A stretch of DNA of 15,507 nucleotides from Oscillospiraceae bacterium (GTDB lineage: Bacteria > Bacillota > Clostridia > Oscillospirales > Ruminococcaceae). Both the position numbers and the translations under genes were made by a program. The stretch is taken from the NCBI GenBank assembly GCA_029240015.1, contig JARBTU010000009.1, forward strand, positions 1 to 15,507, read 5' to 3'. The stretch's first letter is position 1; every line of letters begins with the position of its first letter. The notes under the pieces are model-generated. The model had not been told where the DNA came from and ran no database searches. It worked only from the letters and a program-made list of their open reading frames with translations. Below are positions 6,840 through 14,603 of the stretch, in pieces.

Positions 6840-8879
6840 TCATGAGCCAATTAATTCAGCTATCAATTGTTCAAGTGAATGAATCGGAGCAGAGCACGCG
6901 TGATTCTGACAAACATAGTAAGTTGTTTTTCCATCTTTCTGCTCGTAATCCTTCGCGAATTCTGCGATATTAAGGAGTTCGTCACAATCACTTGCATTTT
7001 TTGCGAGGACTGTCACATTGGGCAAAAAGTAGTTTCCGAGTGTTTCCTGCAATGCGTATATGTCTTCTTTGTTCTCTGTTACGCAAACTACCTCCGTGGA
7101 AGGATAGACCTCATTCATTCCCGCTATCAGCGCCATACAATATCCCGCGGGATATTGCTCAAGCGAAGCCGCTAAAAAGGATAGTTGCCGATGAGATATT
7201 TCCTCCAGACTTTCCTTCCCAGTCATTTTTGCAAGTTTGGAAATCACATATCCCGCCACAGAATTCCCTGAAGGGATTGCTCCGTCATAAGTTTCTTTCG
7301 GTCTTGAAATCAATTGTTCACTGTCTGAACCATAGAGCATAAATCCGCCATTTTCATCATCCCAGAATTTTTCGATCATTTTATTGCACAGGTCGCAGGC
7401 TTTTTTTAGGAAAAGAACATCAAAAGTGGTCTCATACATCGAAATCAATGCCCAAAGCATAAACGCATAATCATCAAGGTAACCGGTTCCGCTTGTTTCG
7501 CCGTCTCGATAGCGGACACATAAATCTCCATTGGAGTCGGTAAGTTTTTTATCAATAAACTCTATACCACACTTTGCAACTTCCAGATATCGTTTGTCAT
7601 TTAATACTTGGTATGCTTTTGCAAATGCTGTAATCATCAACGCATTCCATGAGGTCAATATCTTATCATCCTTATGAAGCTTTGTTCTTGTCAGCCTATA
7701 ATCATACACTTTTTTACAGAGCAGTTGGAGCCGTTCTACATCCTTGTCTGTCCTGCGATTCTCAATCAAATTAGGGATATTCTTCTCTTCAAAGTTCCCC
7801 GACTTGGTTATATCAAAATAGCTGTTGAAAAATTCTCCGTCTTGTTTTCCTAAAATATTGGTTACTTCATCAGGTGTAAAGACATAATACTTTCCTTCTA
7901 CTCCCTCACTGTCCGCATCCTGCGCACAATAAAATCCGCCCTCGTCACTTGTCATCTCATTCATGATGTAACTAAGCGTCTTTTGGGCAACATCTTTATA
8001 CAGCTCTTTTTTCGTAATCTGATACGCTTCCAGATACGCAATAGTCAACAATGCGTTGTCATATAACATCTTCTCAAAATGAGGGACGAGCCACTTCCGG
8101 TCCGTAGAATATCGTGAAAATCCACCCCCGATATGGTCAAATATCCCACCACGGTACATTTGCTCTAACGTTTTCTCCACGGGTTTTAAGACTTGCCCAT
8201 CCTTTTCCAACGCGCTGTATCTCATTAGAAACATCAAATTATGTGGTGTGGGGAACTTAGGAGCAGAGCCAAATCCACCATAAGCCGAGTCAAAATTATC
8301 GGATAATATATTTTTTGCTCTCACTGCAAGCTGTTTTGAAAACTCTTTCCCGTTGCTTCTGCCTGATTTTTGCAAGGCAGCCACGATGTCTTCTCCTGTT
8401 TTTAAAAGCAAATTTCTGTCCTGTCTCCATTTTTGAGTAACTGTTTGTAAAATATCCATCAATCCATAAAGATTGTAACGTGAATGTTTAGGGAAATAGG
8501 TTCCCGCAAAAAACGGTTTTTGATCCGGCGTCATCAAAATGGTCATAGGCCATCCACCGGAACCCGTCAGCGCCTGACACACATTCATGTACACCGAATC
8601 CACATCCGGTCGCTCCTCTTTATCCACCTTGATGGCAATAAAGTTACGGTTTAACTCCTCCGCCACTTCTTCATCCTCAAACGACTCATGCTCCATCACA
8701 TGGCACCAATGGCATGTACTGTAACCGATGCTTAAGAACACGGGCTTATCTTCTGTTTTTGCTCTTTCAAAAGCCTCACTGCCCCATGGATACCAATCCA
8801 CAGGATTATGGGCATGCTGTATTAAATAAGGTGATTTTTCATTTATCAGTCTATTAGAGCCGTTCTTATCCGCAGGCAT
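6840..8879 (-). CDS. DUF255 thioredoxin-fold protein with six-hairpin barrel (YyaL / SSP411 family)
   Basis: At 679 residues this is the usual full length of the family that includes B. subtilis YyaL and human SPATA20. The N-terminal thioredoxin-like domain (about 10-170) has the family hallmarks [14 protein letters not shown] at 16-29, CHWC at 56-59 as the candidate redox pair, DKEERPD at 86-92, and GGWP at 108-111 supplying the cis-Pro. The remainder resembles the (alpha/alpha)6 barrel of sugar epimerases and glycosidases, for example [13 protein letters not shown] and the [11 protein letters not shown] stretch. No signal peptide is seen, so it is probably cytosolic. The biochemical role of the family is unsettled, so no gene name is given. 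ATG 8879 is preceded by AAGGAAGG at 7-nt spacing. It appears to be a single-gene unit. Confidence 0.88.
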   Translation of the reverse strand: MPADKNGSNRLINEKSPYLIQHAHNPVDWYPWGSEAFERAKTEDKPVFLSIGYSTCHWCHVMEHESFEDEEVAEELNRNFIAIKVDKEERPDVDSVYMNVCQALTGSGGWPMTILMTPDQKPFFAGTYFPKHSRYNLYGLMDILQTVTQKWRQDRNLLLKTGEDIVAALQKSGRSNGKEFSKQLAVRAKNILSDNFDSAYGGFGSAPKFPTPHNLMFLMRYSALEKDGQVLKPVEKTLEQMYRGGIFDHIGGGFSRYSTDRKWLVPHFEKMLYDNALLTIAYLEAYQITKKELYKDVAQKTLSYIMNEMTSDEGGFYCAQDADSEGVEGKYYVFTPDEVTNILGKQDGEFFNSYFDITKSGNFEEKNIPNLIENRRTDKDVERLQLLCKKVYDYRLTRTKLHKDDKILTSWNALMITAFAKAYQVLNDKRYLEVAKCGIEFIDKKLTDSNGDLCVRYRDGETSGTGYLDDYAFMLWALISMYETTFDVLFLKKACDLCNKMIEKFWDDENGGFMLYGSDSEQLISRPKETYDGAIPSGNSVAGYVISKLAKMTGKESLEEISHRQLSFLAASLEQYPAGYCMALIAGMNEVYPSTEVVCVTENKEDIYALQETLGNYFLPNVTVLAKNASDCDELLNIAEFAKDYEQKDGKTTYYVCQNHACSAPIHSLEQLIAELIGS

Positions 8880-9126
8880 TTTACTACCTTCCTTTTTTAT
8901 TTTTTATATTTGATAAATATTTATTTAGTATACCCTATAAATAAAAAGGATACTAATAAAACCTTACAATACTATTTGTAAACTATATTATATTTGCTAT
9001 TCCATTTTGCATGTGCCAAACTGTCGTTTTCATTATACATTTAAATCCTCCTACTGTAGTTTTTTTGATTCTACAATAGGAGGATTTAAACAATTTTATT
9101 AGTGAATTTATTTTAAATCTGATCTT
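8880..9126. other. Spacer between the levanase and DUF255 genes
   Basis: This AT-rich 247-bp gap holds no credible ORF. On the minus strand TATACT at 8934-8929 could be a -10 box for the DUF255 gene, but no good -35 sits 17 nt upstream. The only other structure is the inverted repeat at 9041-9090. Confidence 0.5.
9041..9090. repeat. 20-bp near-perfect inverted repeat after the levanase gene
   Basis: Two 20-nt arms (9041-9060 region and 9071-9090 region) pair with a single mismatch that becomes a G-U wobble in minus-strand RNA. The loop is A/T-rich and the arms contain CCTCCTA and TAGGAGGA. Located about 40 bp past the levanase stop, it most likely acts as its transcription end or RNA-stability hairpin. 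However, no U-run follows on the minus strand, so a classic intrinsic terminator is doubtful. Confidence 0.6.
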
Positions 9127-12100
9127 TTATGGATTTGTACAAACACCGCTTTTATTAAACTTATAAACCTTCTTGCCTATTTTTCTTGAAGCATTCTCAA
9201 CCATTCTACCGTTTGATTCAAAATAATACCACTTACCGGATAGTTTTTTCCAGCCTGTTTGCATAACCCCAGAACTGTCCATGTAATACCATTTTTCACT
9301 CACTTTAGTCCAACCGATTGCCATAACTCCGGAAGAATTTAAGTAATACCATTTGTTGCTTAATTTTTTCCATCCAGTTTGCAAAATCCCAGAACTGTTC
9401 ATATAATACCATTTACTATTGACTTTGACCCAGCCAGTTGCCATCACACCGGAAGAGTTAAAATAATACCACTTACCATTGGTCTTAATCCATGTGTTTG
9501 TTTTGTTTGGTTCTGCTTTTTTATTTCTTGTAATAACGATGACAGTTGAGTTATCGAGAGTACCTGCTGAATTAAACGTTTTTATGGTAACCTTATTGTC
9601 ACCTACAGCAAGAGGAATATCGTTTGTAAACAAACCGCTGGTTACCGTTTTATCATTTATCGTTACAGTTCCAATTCCACTGCAAGAGGGTCTTATTCGT
9701 ATTTTATCTGTTTGATAAGATACAGAAGCTGTGTACGACTTTAGATTGGGCGAAAAAGCAGGAGACAAAACGCCGGATGAAAGTGCCAGTCCCGATAGTT
9801 TAATATTTTGAGTATAAGAGACATCCTGAAACACGCCGGTGACATCGCATACATTGAGACCAAACCGACCGGATAAGGATTCACTGTCAGTTGTTTCAAC
9901 AGCCAGTTTGTCTCCAATATAAAACTTTAATCTGTTGCCGACAGCTTCTACGCGCAGCTTATAGGTGTGGTCGGGTCGGACATCAAAAGTAAACACATTC
10001 CCCAATGTCACATCTTTAGCCTGTCCGGTGACAGGATTTCTGTGAAATTTCAAAATTCTGGCTTTCCGACTCTGTTCACAGATGTCAGCGGTATAATAGA
10101 TAGATAAATCATCTGACGCTCTGAAAATCAGCGCACCGCCTATATTTCCGCTTTTATAAGTGAACGTCCCTTGATACACAAAGTCACCTGCTTTGTTTTT
10201 GGCAAATACCGGTGCGTTTCCACTGCCAATTCCTTCGTAGCCTTCTGTCGTAGTTTGCCAACTGCCACCCAGCACCGACCATCCATCTAAATTAGTGCGA
10301 AACGCCTTTTCTATAACAGCAATATTTAAAGTATCAGTTATATTCCCTGATTTAGATGAAGCCGTAATGCTACAATTTCCGGCTTTCAATGCCTTGATAA
10401 CCAACACATCTTTACTTTCGCTTACGATTTTTAGAGCTTCTGGGTTAGACACTTTCCACGTTACATCACTATTTGAGGCATTTAATGCGGTAGGCACTGC
10501 CCATACTGTAAACTGCTCTCCTATTTCATAGGCATTCTTCCCGCTCGTTACCGTAATATTAGTCGGCTCATTCGTAGGTTTATCCTCACGATAGATGGAT
10601 TCCAGTTCAAATACCCGCATATCGTCAACGGTTACCGTGCCGCCTTGGGAATAAAACTCCATACCAACACTGGTTGGCTCTGGGAAAATCAATGCAGTAA
10701 ATGGATAAGCTCCGTTCTGTGCAAATAGTTCCAGAGAAGACCAGTCCACAAACATTTGGATTTGAATTTTCCCGTTAATCGGCTCCACACGAGCAGAATA
10801 GGCGCCACGAAATCGATCAATCGGTGCTGTCCCCGACTTTGAGCGGTCAAGTGTCAAGTTTTTGGTTGCGGTGTTATATTTGACTGTTGTATATTGATTA
10901 TTTCCAACGCGTAATTTGAATCCAAATTCCGACGCTGTTCCGATGTCAATTGTCGCACGGATTTCACATTTATCCAACTGCAAATCCTTGAGCGGATTTA
11001 TACTTTCGGGAGAAACAGACAATTCATTGTATACATGCTCTTTCGTATGAAGGGAGTCCAGTTCCTTTACGGGGTTCTGTGTCAATTGAACTTTTCCGTT
11101 TATTGTTTTGAGCTCCATTTCATAAGGCAAAGTCATTGCTCCGTTCCATGGGTCGGTCACGTTTCCGGTTTCCATGCAATATCCTACGTCAACCATCCAA
11201 TCAACCTTGATTCTTCTTCCCGGTACATCAGAAAAGGTTTGGGCTGCGTAAACATCCGGTCCGAAGTTGAAGTCGAAGCGTTCATTTGTATCCGGCACAA
11301 ACTTCCAGACACCACTAACTTTTTTAAAATCACCGATCATATACCAGACGCCGCCCCCGCTAAGCACCCATTTTTGTTTTTGTGCATTACCGTCGACCGG
11401 CAATTGATAAAAGTCGGCACATTCAGTTCCTATTTCCGGCTGCATTCCTTCCGGTTTCCAATTGATTAAATCGTCAGAAGAATAAAACCGTACAGGTCCT
11501 CCGGCAACGATCATCATCCATCGACTACTTTCCTCATGCCAGAAAACTTTCGGGTCGCGGAAAGCACCATCCTTCAGCGGGTCATCCGAGTTATCAATCA
11601 CCGGTGCACCGTTATTGTATTTGATCCATGTGACGCCTTTATCCTTGCTGTATGCCATGCATTGGCGCTGATATACATTCCCTCCTTGGGTGGAAGTATA
11701 ATAAGCAACCAGCCCTGTTTTATTCGGTGTATCGTCAAACAGCCCTGTAGAGTTATTGAAATCCACTACAGCTGATCCCGACCATATCGAACCATATTGA
11801 TCGGGTGATAACGCAATTGGCTGTTCCTTCCAATGCACCAAGTCTGTACTTACTACATGAGCCCAGTGTTTTTCATCGGTAGGGAATTTTCCGTGGGGAT
11901 AATATTGGTAGAATAAATGATATTCTCCCTCATAATAAACCATGCCATTGGGATCGTTTAGCCAGTTTGACTCAGGGGTAACATGATACTGTGGTCGGTA
12001 TTTCTCCGTGTAATATGTTTCCGGATTGGATTTTCGTTTGACGGCAAGCATAGTGGTTATTCCACTTGCACTGTCCTGCTCGGTTTGGAACATAATCTTA

Positions 12101-12978
12101 TTTTCTCCTTCTGTCAGAGGCACCTTAACTGCACCACCATTTACCTCTGTTTCATTCAAAGTAATAGTGCCTTTATTTCCGGTTGCGCTGACCTTAATAT
12201 TGATGTTGCCCAGCGCTGTGGGAGAAACGGAAATCTCTTCTGTTCCAAAAGGAACGGTTGCAGAATAGGTAAGTTGATCTTTGTTAAATGTTGGGCTAAG
12301 TTCCGTGTTCTGGATGGTCAATCCGGTCAGCCTGGCTGTGTTATTGTTTACTTCTTGATATAAGACATCTTGAAACACTGAGGTAGAATTACAGATCAGC
12401 AACCCAAGCTTGCCGGATGAAAACTGAGAATCTTTGCAGCTAACTGCCAGTATTCCGTTTACAAAATATTTCATTTGATCGCCCACTACTTCTAGGCGGA
12501 GGGTATAATCGTGCTTATTGGGATCAGGAAGCATGTAGGTTCCCAGCGTAAAAGCACCTTGATCGGTAAATTTAAAAATTCTTGCATTTTTCTGTCCTAA
12601 ATCCACATTGGCAACATAACTGTTGGAGCCGTTATCGTTGGATCGAAACAAAAGGGATGCGGCATCTCCCGTAACGTTAATTTTTGCCTCGTAAATAAAA
12701 TTTGGGACTGCGTTATCAGATATGGCAAAACAATCATTGACTCCTTGACCCATCAGCCCATTTTGAGTTGCAATCCATGTGCCATTTAACCCGTGAAGGT
12801 TATCAAGGTTGGTATTAAACCCGATACCCTCAACCTGGGCAAATTTTGCTTTAGTGGTATTGGCGGCGAATACAGTTGTTCCGTTTAAAATAACCACATT
12901 GGTTAACATCAATGCCCCCGCCGATATCAGTGCGGTCATTTTTTTCAGTCGTGTGAGAAATCTGTTCTTACTATACAT
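9127..12978 (-). CDS. Secreted multidomain GH32 levanase / exo-fructanase with CBM66 modules and choline-binding-type repeats
   Basis: Extracellular hydrolase of beta-fructans (levan, inulin or sucrose), 1283 residues, far longer than B. subtilis SacC, which it resembles through catalytic and CBM66 regions. Signal peptide at about 1-39 (cleavage near VFAA). CBM66-like module about 52-210 (SYVANVD, KFF-like RIFKF, SVFQDV). Cadherin-like beta-sandwich about 215-315. GH32 propeller about 327-640: nucleophile D342 in NWLNDPNG, transition-state stabiliser D475 in FRDPK, acid/base E519 in TECAD. GH32 C-terminal sandwich about 640-792 (MFVDWSSLELFAQNG). Bacterial Ig-like domain about 805-890. Second CBM66-like module about 892-1056 and second cadherin-like domain about 1058-1150. 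Cell-wall/choline-binding-type repeats from 1162 to the end. ATG 12978 has AGGAGGG close upstream. Probably attached to the cell surface. Levan is the best substrate guess because CBM66 in SacC binds terminal fructose of levan; this is inferred. Confidence 0.93.
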   Translation of the reverse strand: MYSKNRFLTRLKKMTALISAGALMLTNVVILNGTTVFAANTTKAKFAQVEGIGFNTNLDNLHGLNGTWIATQNGLMGQGVNDCFAISDNAVPNFIYEAKINVTGDAASLLFRSNDNGSNSYVANVDLGQKNARIFKFTDQGAFTLGTYMLPDPNKHDYTLRLEVVGDQMKYFVNGILAVSCKDSQFSSGKLGLLICNSTSVFQDVLYQEVNNNTARLTGLTIQNTELSPTFNKDQLTYSATVPFGTEEISVSPTALGNINIKVSATGNKGTITLNETEVNGGAVKVPLTEGENKIMFQTEQDSASGITTMLAVKRKSNPETYYTEKYRPQYHVTPESNWLNDPNGMVYYEGEYHLFYQYYPHGKFPTDEKHWAHVVSTDLVHWKEQPIALSPDQYGSIWSGSAVVDFNNSTGLFDDTPNKTGLVAYYTSTQGGNVYQRQCMAYSKDKGVTWIKYNNGAPVIDNSDDPLKDGAFRDPKVFWHEESSRWMMIVAGGPVRFYSSDDLINWKPEGMQPEIGTECADFYQLPVDGNAQKQKWVLSGGGVWYMIGDFKKVSGVWKFVPDTNERFDFNFGPDVYAAQTFSDVPGRRIKVDWMVDVGYCMETGNVTDPWNGAMTLPYEMELKTINGKVQLTQNPVKELDSLHTKEHVYNELSVSPESINPLKDLQLDKCEIRATIDIGTASEFGFKLRVGNNQYTTVKYNTATKNLTLDRSKSGTAPIDRFRGAYSARVEPINGKIQIQMFVDWSSLELFAQNGAYPFTALIFPEPTSVGMEFYSQGGTVTVDDMRVFELESIYREDKPTNEPTNITVTSGKNAYEIGEQFTVWAVPTALNASNSDVTWKVSNPEALKIVSESKDVLVIKALKAGNCSITASSKSGNITDTLNIAVIEKAFRTNLDGWSVLGGSWQTTTEGYEGIGSGNAPVFAKNKAGDFVYQGTFTYKSGNIGGALIFRASDDLSIYYTADICEQSRKARILKFHRNPVTGQAKDVTLGNVFTFDVRPDHTYKLRVEAVGNRLKFYIGDKLAVETTDSESLSGRFGLNVCDVTGVFQDVSYTQNIKLSGLALSSGVLSPAFSPNLKSYTASVSYQTDKIRIRPSCSGIGTVTINDKTVTSGLFTNDIPLAVGDNKVTIKTFNSAGTLDNSTVIVITRNKKAEPNKTNTWIKTNGKWYYFNSSGVMATGWVKVNSKWYYMNSSGILQTGWKKLSNKWYYLNSSGVMAIGWTKVSEKWYYMDSSGVMQTGWKKLSGKWYYFESNGRMVENASRKIGKKVYKFNKSGVCTNP
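9130..9495 (-). repeat. Tandem choline/cell-wall-binding-type repeats in the levanase C-terminus
   Basis: Residues 1162-1283 hold about six units of 20 residues with the pattern GWxKxxxKWYYxxSSGxMxT, as in choline-binding and glucan-binding proteins. Odd and even units alternate (GWxKV..KWYYM versus GWKKLS.KWYYL/F), giving a 40-residue (120-bp) higher-order period. The final unit is degenerate (KVYKFNKSG). The aromatic residues at each turn are those that bind choline or glucan in known members. The role here is presumably surface anchoring. Confidence 0.88.
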
Positions 12979-13092
12979 GTTAGCCCTCCTGTTTTTAGTG
13001 TGCTGTTGAATGTCTGGGTTTCCAGTTCTCTCTGTTGAATTGATGTGCTTAAAGTGCTATCCACCAAACATTCACATCATAAATCAACAAAA

Positions 13093-13129
13093 GCTATAAT
13101 TTAATTAACCAAGTTAATTAAATTATAGC
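13093..13129. promoter_or_regulatory. 37-bp perfect palindrome, probable operator of the levanase gene
   Basis: GCTATAATTTAATTAAC (13093-13109), centre CAA, and its exact complement (13113-13129) form a 17-bp perfect inverted repeat. The minus-strand -10 box TATAAT (13127-13122) lies inside one arm, so bound repressor would cover the -10 and transcription start. No regulator gene is in the window, so its identity is unknown. The A/T-rich GTTAATTAA half-site lacks the central CG typical of LacI sites. The RNA could also fold as a hairpin, but no U-run follows. Confidence 0.75.
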
Positions 13130-13150
13130 AGATAAAATTAATTGCACCAA
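13122..13150 (-). promoter_or_regulatory. Likely promoter of the levanase gene
   Basis: Minus-strand TTGGTG (13150-13145), 17-nt spacer, TATAAT (13127-13122). The -10 is perfect and the -35 is weak, as is common for regulated promoters. Transcription would start near 13115, inside the palindrome, giving a 5' leader of about 137 nt before the levanase ATG. That leader holds a small CTGG-GTTT-CCAG stem at 13014-13025 and nothing else recognisable. Confidence 0.6.
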
Positions 13151-13178
13151 TTGACAAAATTGCCAGAAATAATATAAT
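13151..13178 (+). promoter_or_regulatory. Possible rightward promoter opposite the levanase promoter
   Basis: On the plus strand TTGACA (13151-13156), a 16-nt spacer and TATAAT (13173-13178) fit the consensus closely, yet no plus-strand gene follows. A transcript would start near 13185 and meet the hairpin at 13236-13274, giving a possible RNA of about 90 nt. AT-rich DNA yields such matches by chance, so confidence is low. Confidence 0.35.
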
Positions 13179-13235
13179 ACTTCTGTGCATAGTGATATAG
13201 TGCTCAATATTCAACGGTTATAATGTATAAATTAG

Positions 13236-13274
13236 AAACAGCCGTCGATGATTCAAACCATCGACGGCTGTTTT
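13236..13274. terminator. Hairpin terminator after the FGGY kinase gene
   Basis: AAACAGCCGTCGATG (13236-13250) pairs perfectly over 15 bp with 13259-13273, with an 8-nt loop. It lies about 30 bp downstream of the kinase stop on the minus strand and is followed there by TTTCTAATTTAT. On the plus strand the stem is followed by TTTT. It should separate the hydrolase-kinase unit from the levanase. Confidence 0.82.
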
Positions 13275-13302
13275 GGCATACATGTTATGCGAAACAAATG
13301 CA

Positions 13303-14601
13303 TTAATGAGTAGACATTGAATACAGAGCAGCGCCATAAGCTGCTTCTTCAGTAAAGTCGGTAACTTTTAGCGGGAGAGAATAAACCGTGCTTAATGCTT
13401 GCTGGAAATACTTATTTTTCCTCACCGTATTGCCCGATGCCATTATGGCGGTGAACTTCTTTTGTTTGCAAAACTCTTTGTATGGTGGATACAGTTCTTG
13501 TGCTATGCCAATCATAAACCCGTGGATCATCTGCTGCGGTGTTAAATTTGTTAAATCAATGTTGCTGATTTCTCCTCGTTTGTCCGGCTGTTTTCTTGTT
13601 CCGCAAAACAGGGTTTGCACCTCTAGGGGATTATCTATCATTGCTTCTTCCATAAGTTTCCCCATATCTTCATAAACGGAAGATCTCTCAATTCCAACCA
13701 TTTCAAGTGTTAAGCGAAAAAACCGTTCCAAAGCCGCATAAGCTCGTCCGCCACATAACGAGGATGCAACAAGTAAATAAGTGTTTTCCATAAACGGTCT
13801 GGTTTCAAACAGATCACTGGAAACAAAATATTTGGAATGACAAGATATTTGCCCTCCGGTTCCAATATTGACCAAAACATCTCGTTCAATGTCGTCTACG
13901 GCTCCCAAAAAGCTTGCTTGATTATCACCAATGGCAAGGCTGACCATTATGCCGCTCTCCGTTTTACCCAAAACGTGGTAGCCTTTCTTAATTCGTGGGA
14001 AATATGTCTCATCAATCCCCAGCAAGTTTATTGCTTTTTTATCAAAATAATTTTGTTGTATATCGTAAAGCCCCAAACTGGCCGCATTGGAAACGTGCAT
14101 AATCGGTTGAGTGACATTTGCCAGACGCATAGCAACATAATCGCCTATTGTACAGAAGCAAGCAGCATTATTTGGGATTTGATTTTTATTTTGGCAATAA
14201 AAATGCGTTGCACAGCCAAAGCCGCTTGCCACAATATAGCCTGTTTGCTTCTCAATATAATCACAGTATGTGAGGTCATATTGGTACAAGCTGTTCCCAA
14301 GGCTATTTTGCCATGTATATAAAGGGCTGACTGGATTTCCATCCTTGTTGAGATACAAAATGCCATGCATCTGACCTGTAACACCTATGCGTGTTACATC
14401 ATATTTTTTAGTTAAATTTTCAATCACCGAACAAACATAATCCAGAATGATGTTAGGATCCTGTAAATGCTGGCACCCTTGTTTTACAGAAAGGTTGCTG
14501 TCATTAGGAATAGTTAGGGATTGAAGCACCATATTCGTTTGATTTTCTACCACTACAGCAGAAATGGTTGTAGTGCCGATGTCAATGCCGATTGTAATCA
14601 T
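13303..14601 (-). CDS. FGGY-family carbohydrate kinase, sedoheptulokinase-like
   Basis: An ATP-dependent sugar kinase of 432 residues, slightly short for FGGY enzymes (about 450-550). The N-terminal phosphate loop reads IGIDIGTTTISAVVV at 3-17. TGQMHGILY, at about 74-82, is the substrate-side signature seen in sedoheptulokinase-type and some related FGGY kinases. AIGDNQASFLG (about 224-234), with the expected catalytic Asp, and NIGTGGQIS (about 246-254) form the second ATP-binding region. A final ASGN stretch (about 395-398) and EEAAYGAAL (about 419-427) complete the fold. ATG 14601 follows the hydrolase stop by 2 nt and its GGGAG site lies inside that gene, so the two are translationally coupled. 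The sugar is unknown: a free ketose such as sedoheptulose or fructose is plausible given the fructosidase-like partner. Xylulose or rhamnulose kinase is less likely from the motifs. Confidence 0.85.
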   Translation of the reverse strand: MITIGIDIGTTTISAVVVENQTNMVLQSLTIPNDSNLSVKQGCQHLQDPNIILDYVCSVIENLTKKYDVTRIGVTGQMHGILYLNKDGNPVSPLYTWQNSLGNSLYQYDLTYCDYIEKQTGYIVASGFGCATHFYCQNKNQIPNNAACFCTIGDYVAMRLANVTQPIMHVSNAASLGLYDIQQNYFDKKAINLLGIDETYFPRIKKGYHVLGKTESGIMVSLAIGDNQASFLGAVDDIERDVLVNIGTGGQISCHSKYFVSSDLFETRPFMENTYLLVASSLCGGRAYAALERFFRLTLEMVGIERSSVYEDMGKLMEEAMIDNPLEVQTLFCGTRKQPDKRGEISNIDLTNLTPQQMIHGFMIGIAQELYPPYKEFCKQKKFTAIMASGNTVRKNKYFQQALSTVYSLPLKVTDFTEEAAYGAALYSMSTH

Positions 14602-14603
14602 AT

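Noticed and set aside
9041..9090. Terminal inverted repeats of an insertion sequence
   Set aside because: The arms are only 11 nt apart, with no transposase or flanking target duplication, so a hairpin is the better reading.
9130..9495. Regular DNA repeats resembling a CRISPR array
   Set aside because: The repeats are in frame, degenerate, and encode choline-binding-type units of the levanase, with no unique spacers.
12979..13302. CcpA catabolite-repression (cre) site near the levanase promoter
   Set aside because: I looked for a TGWAANCGNTNWCA-like match and found none convincing; only the A/T-rich palindrome stands out.
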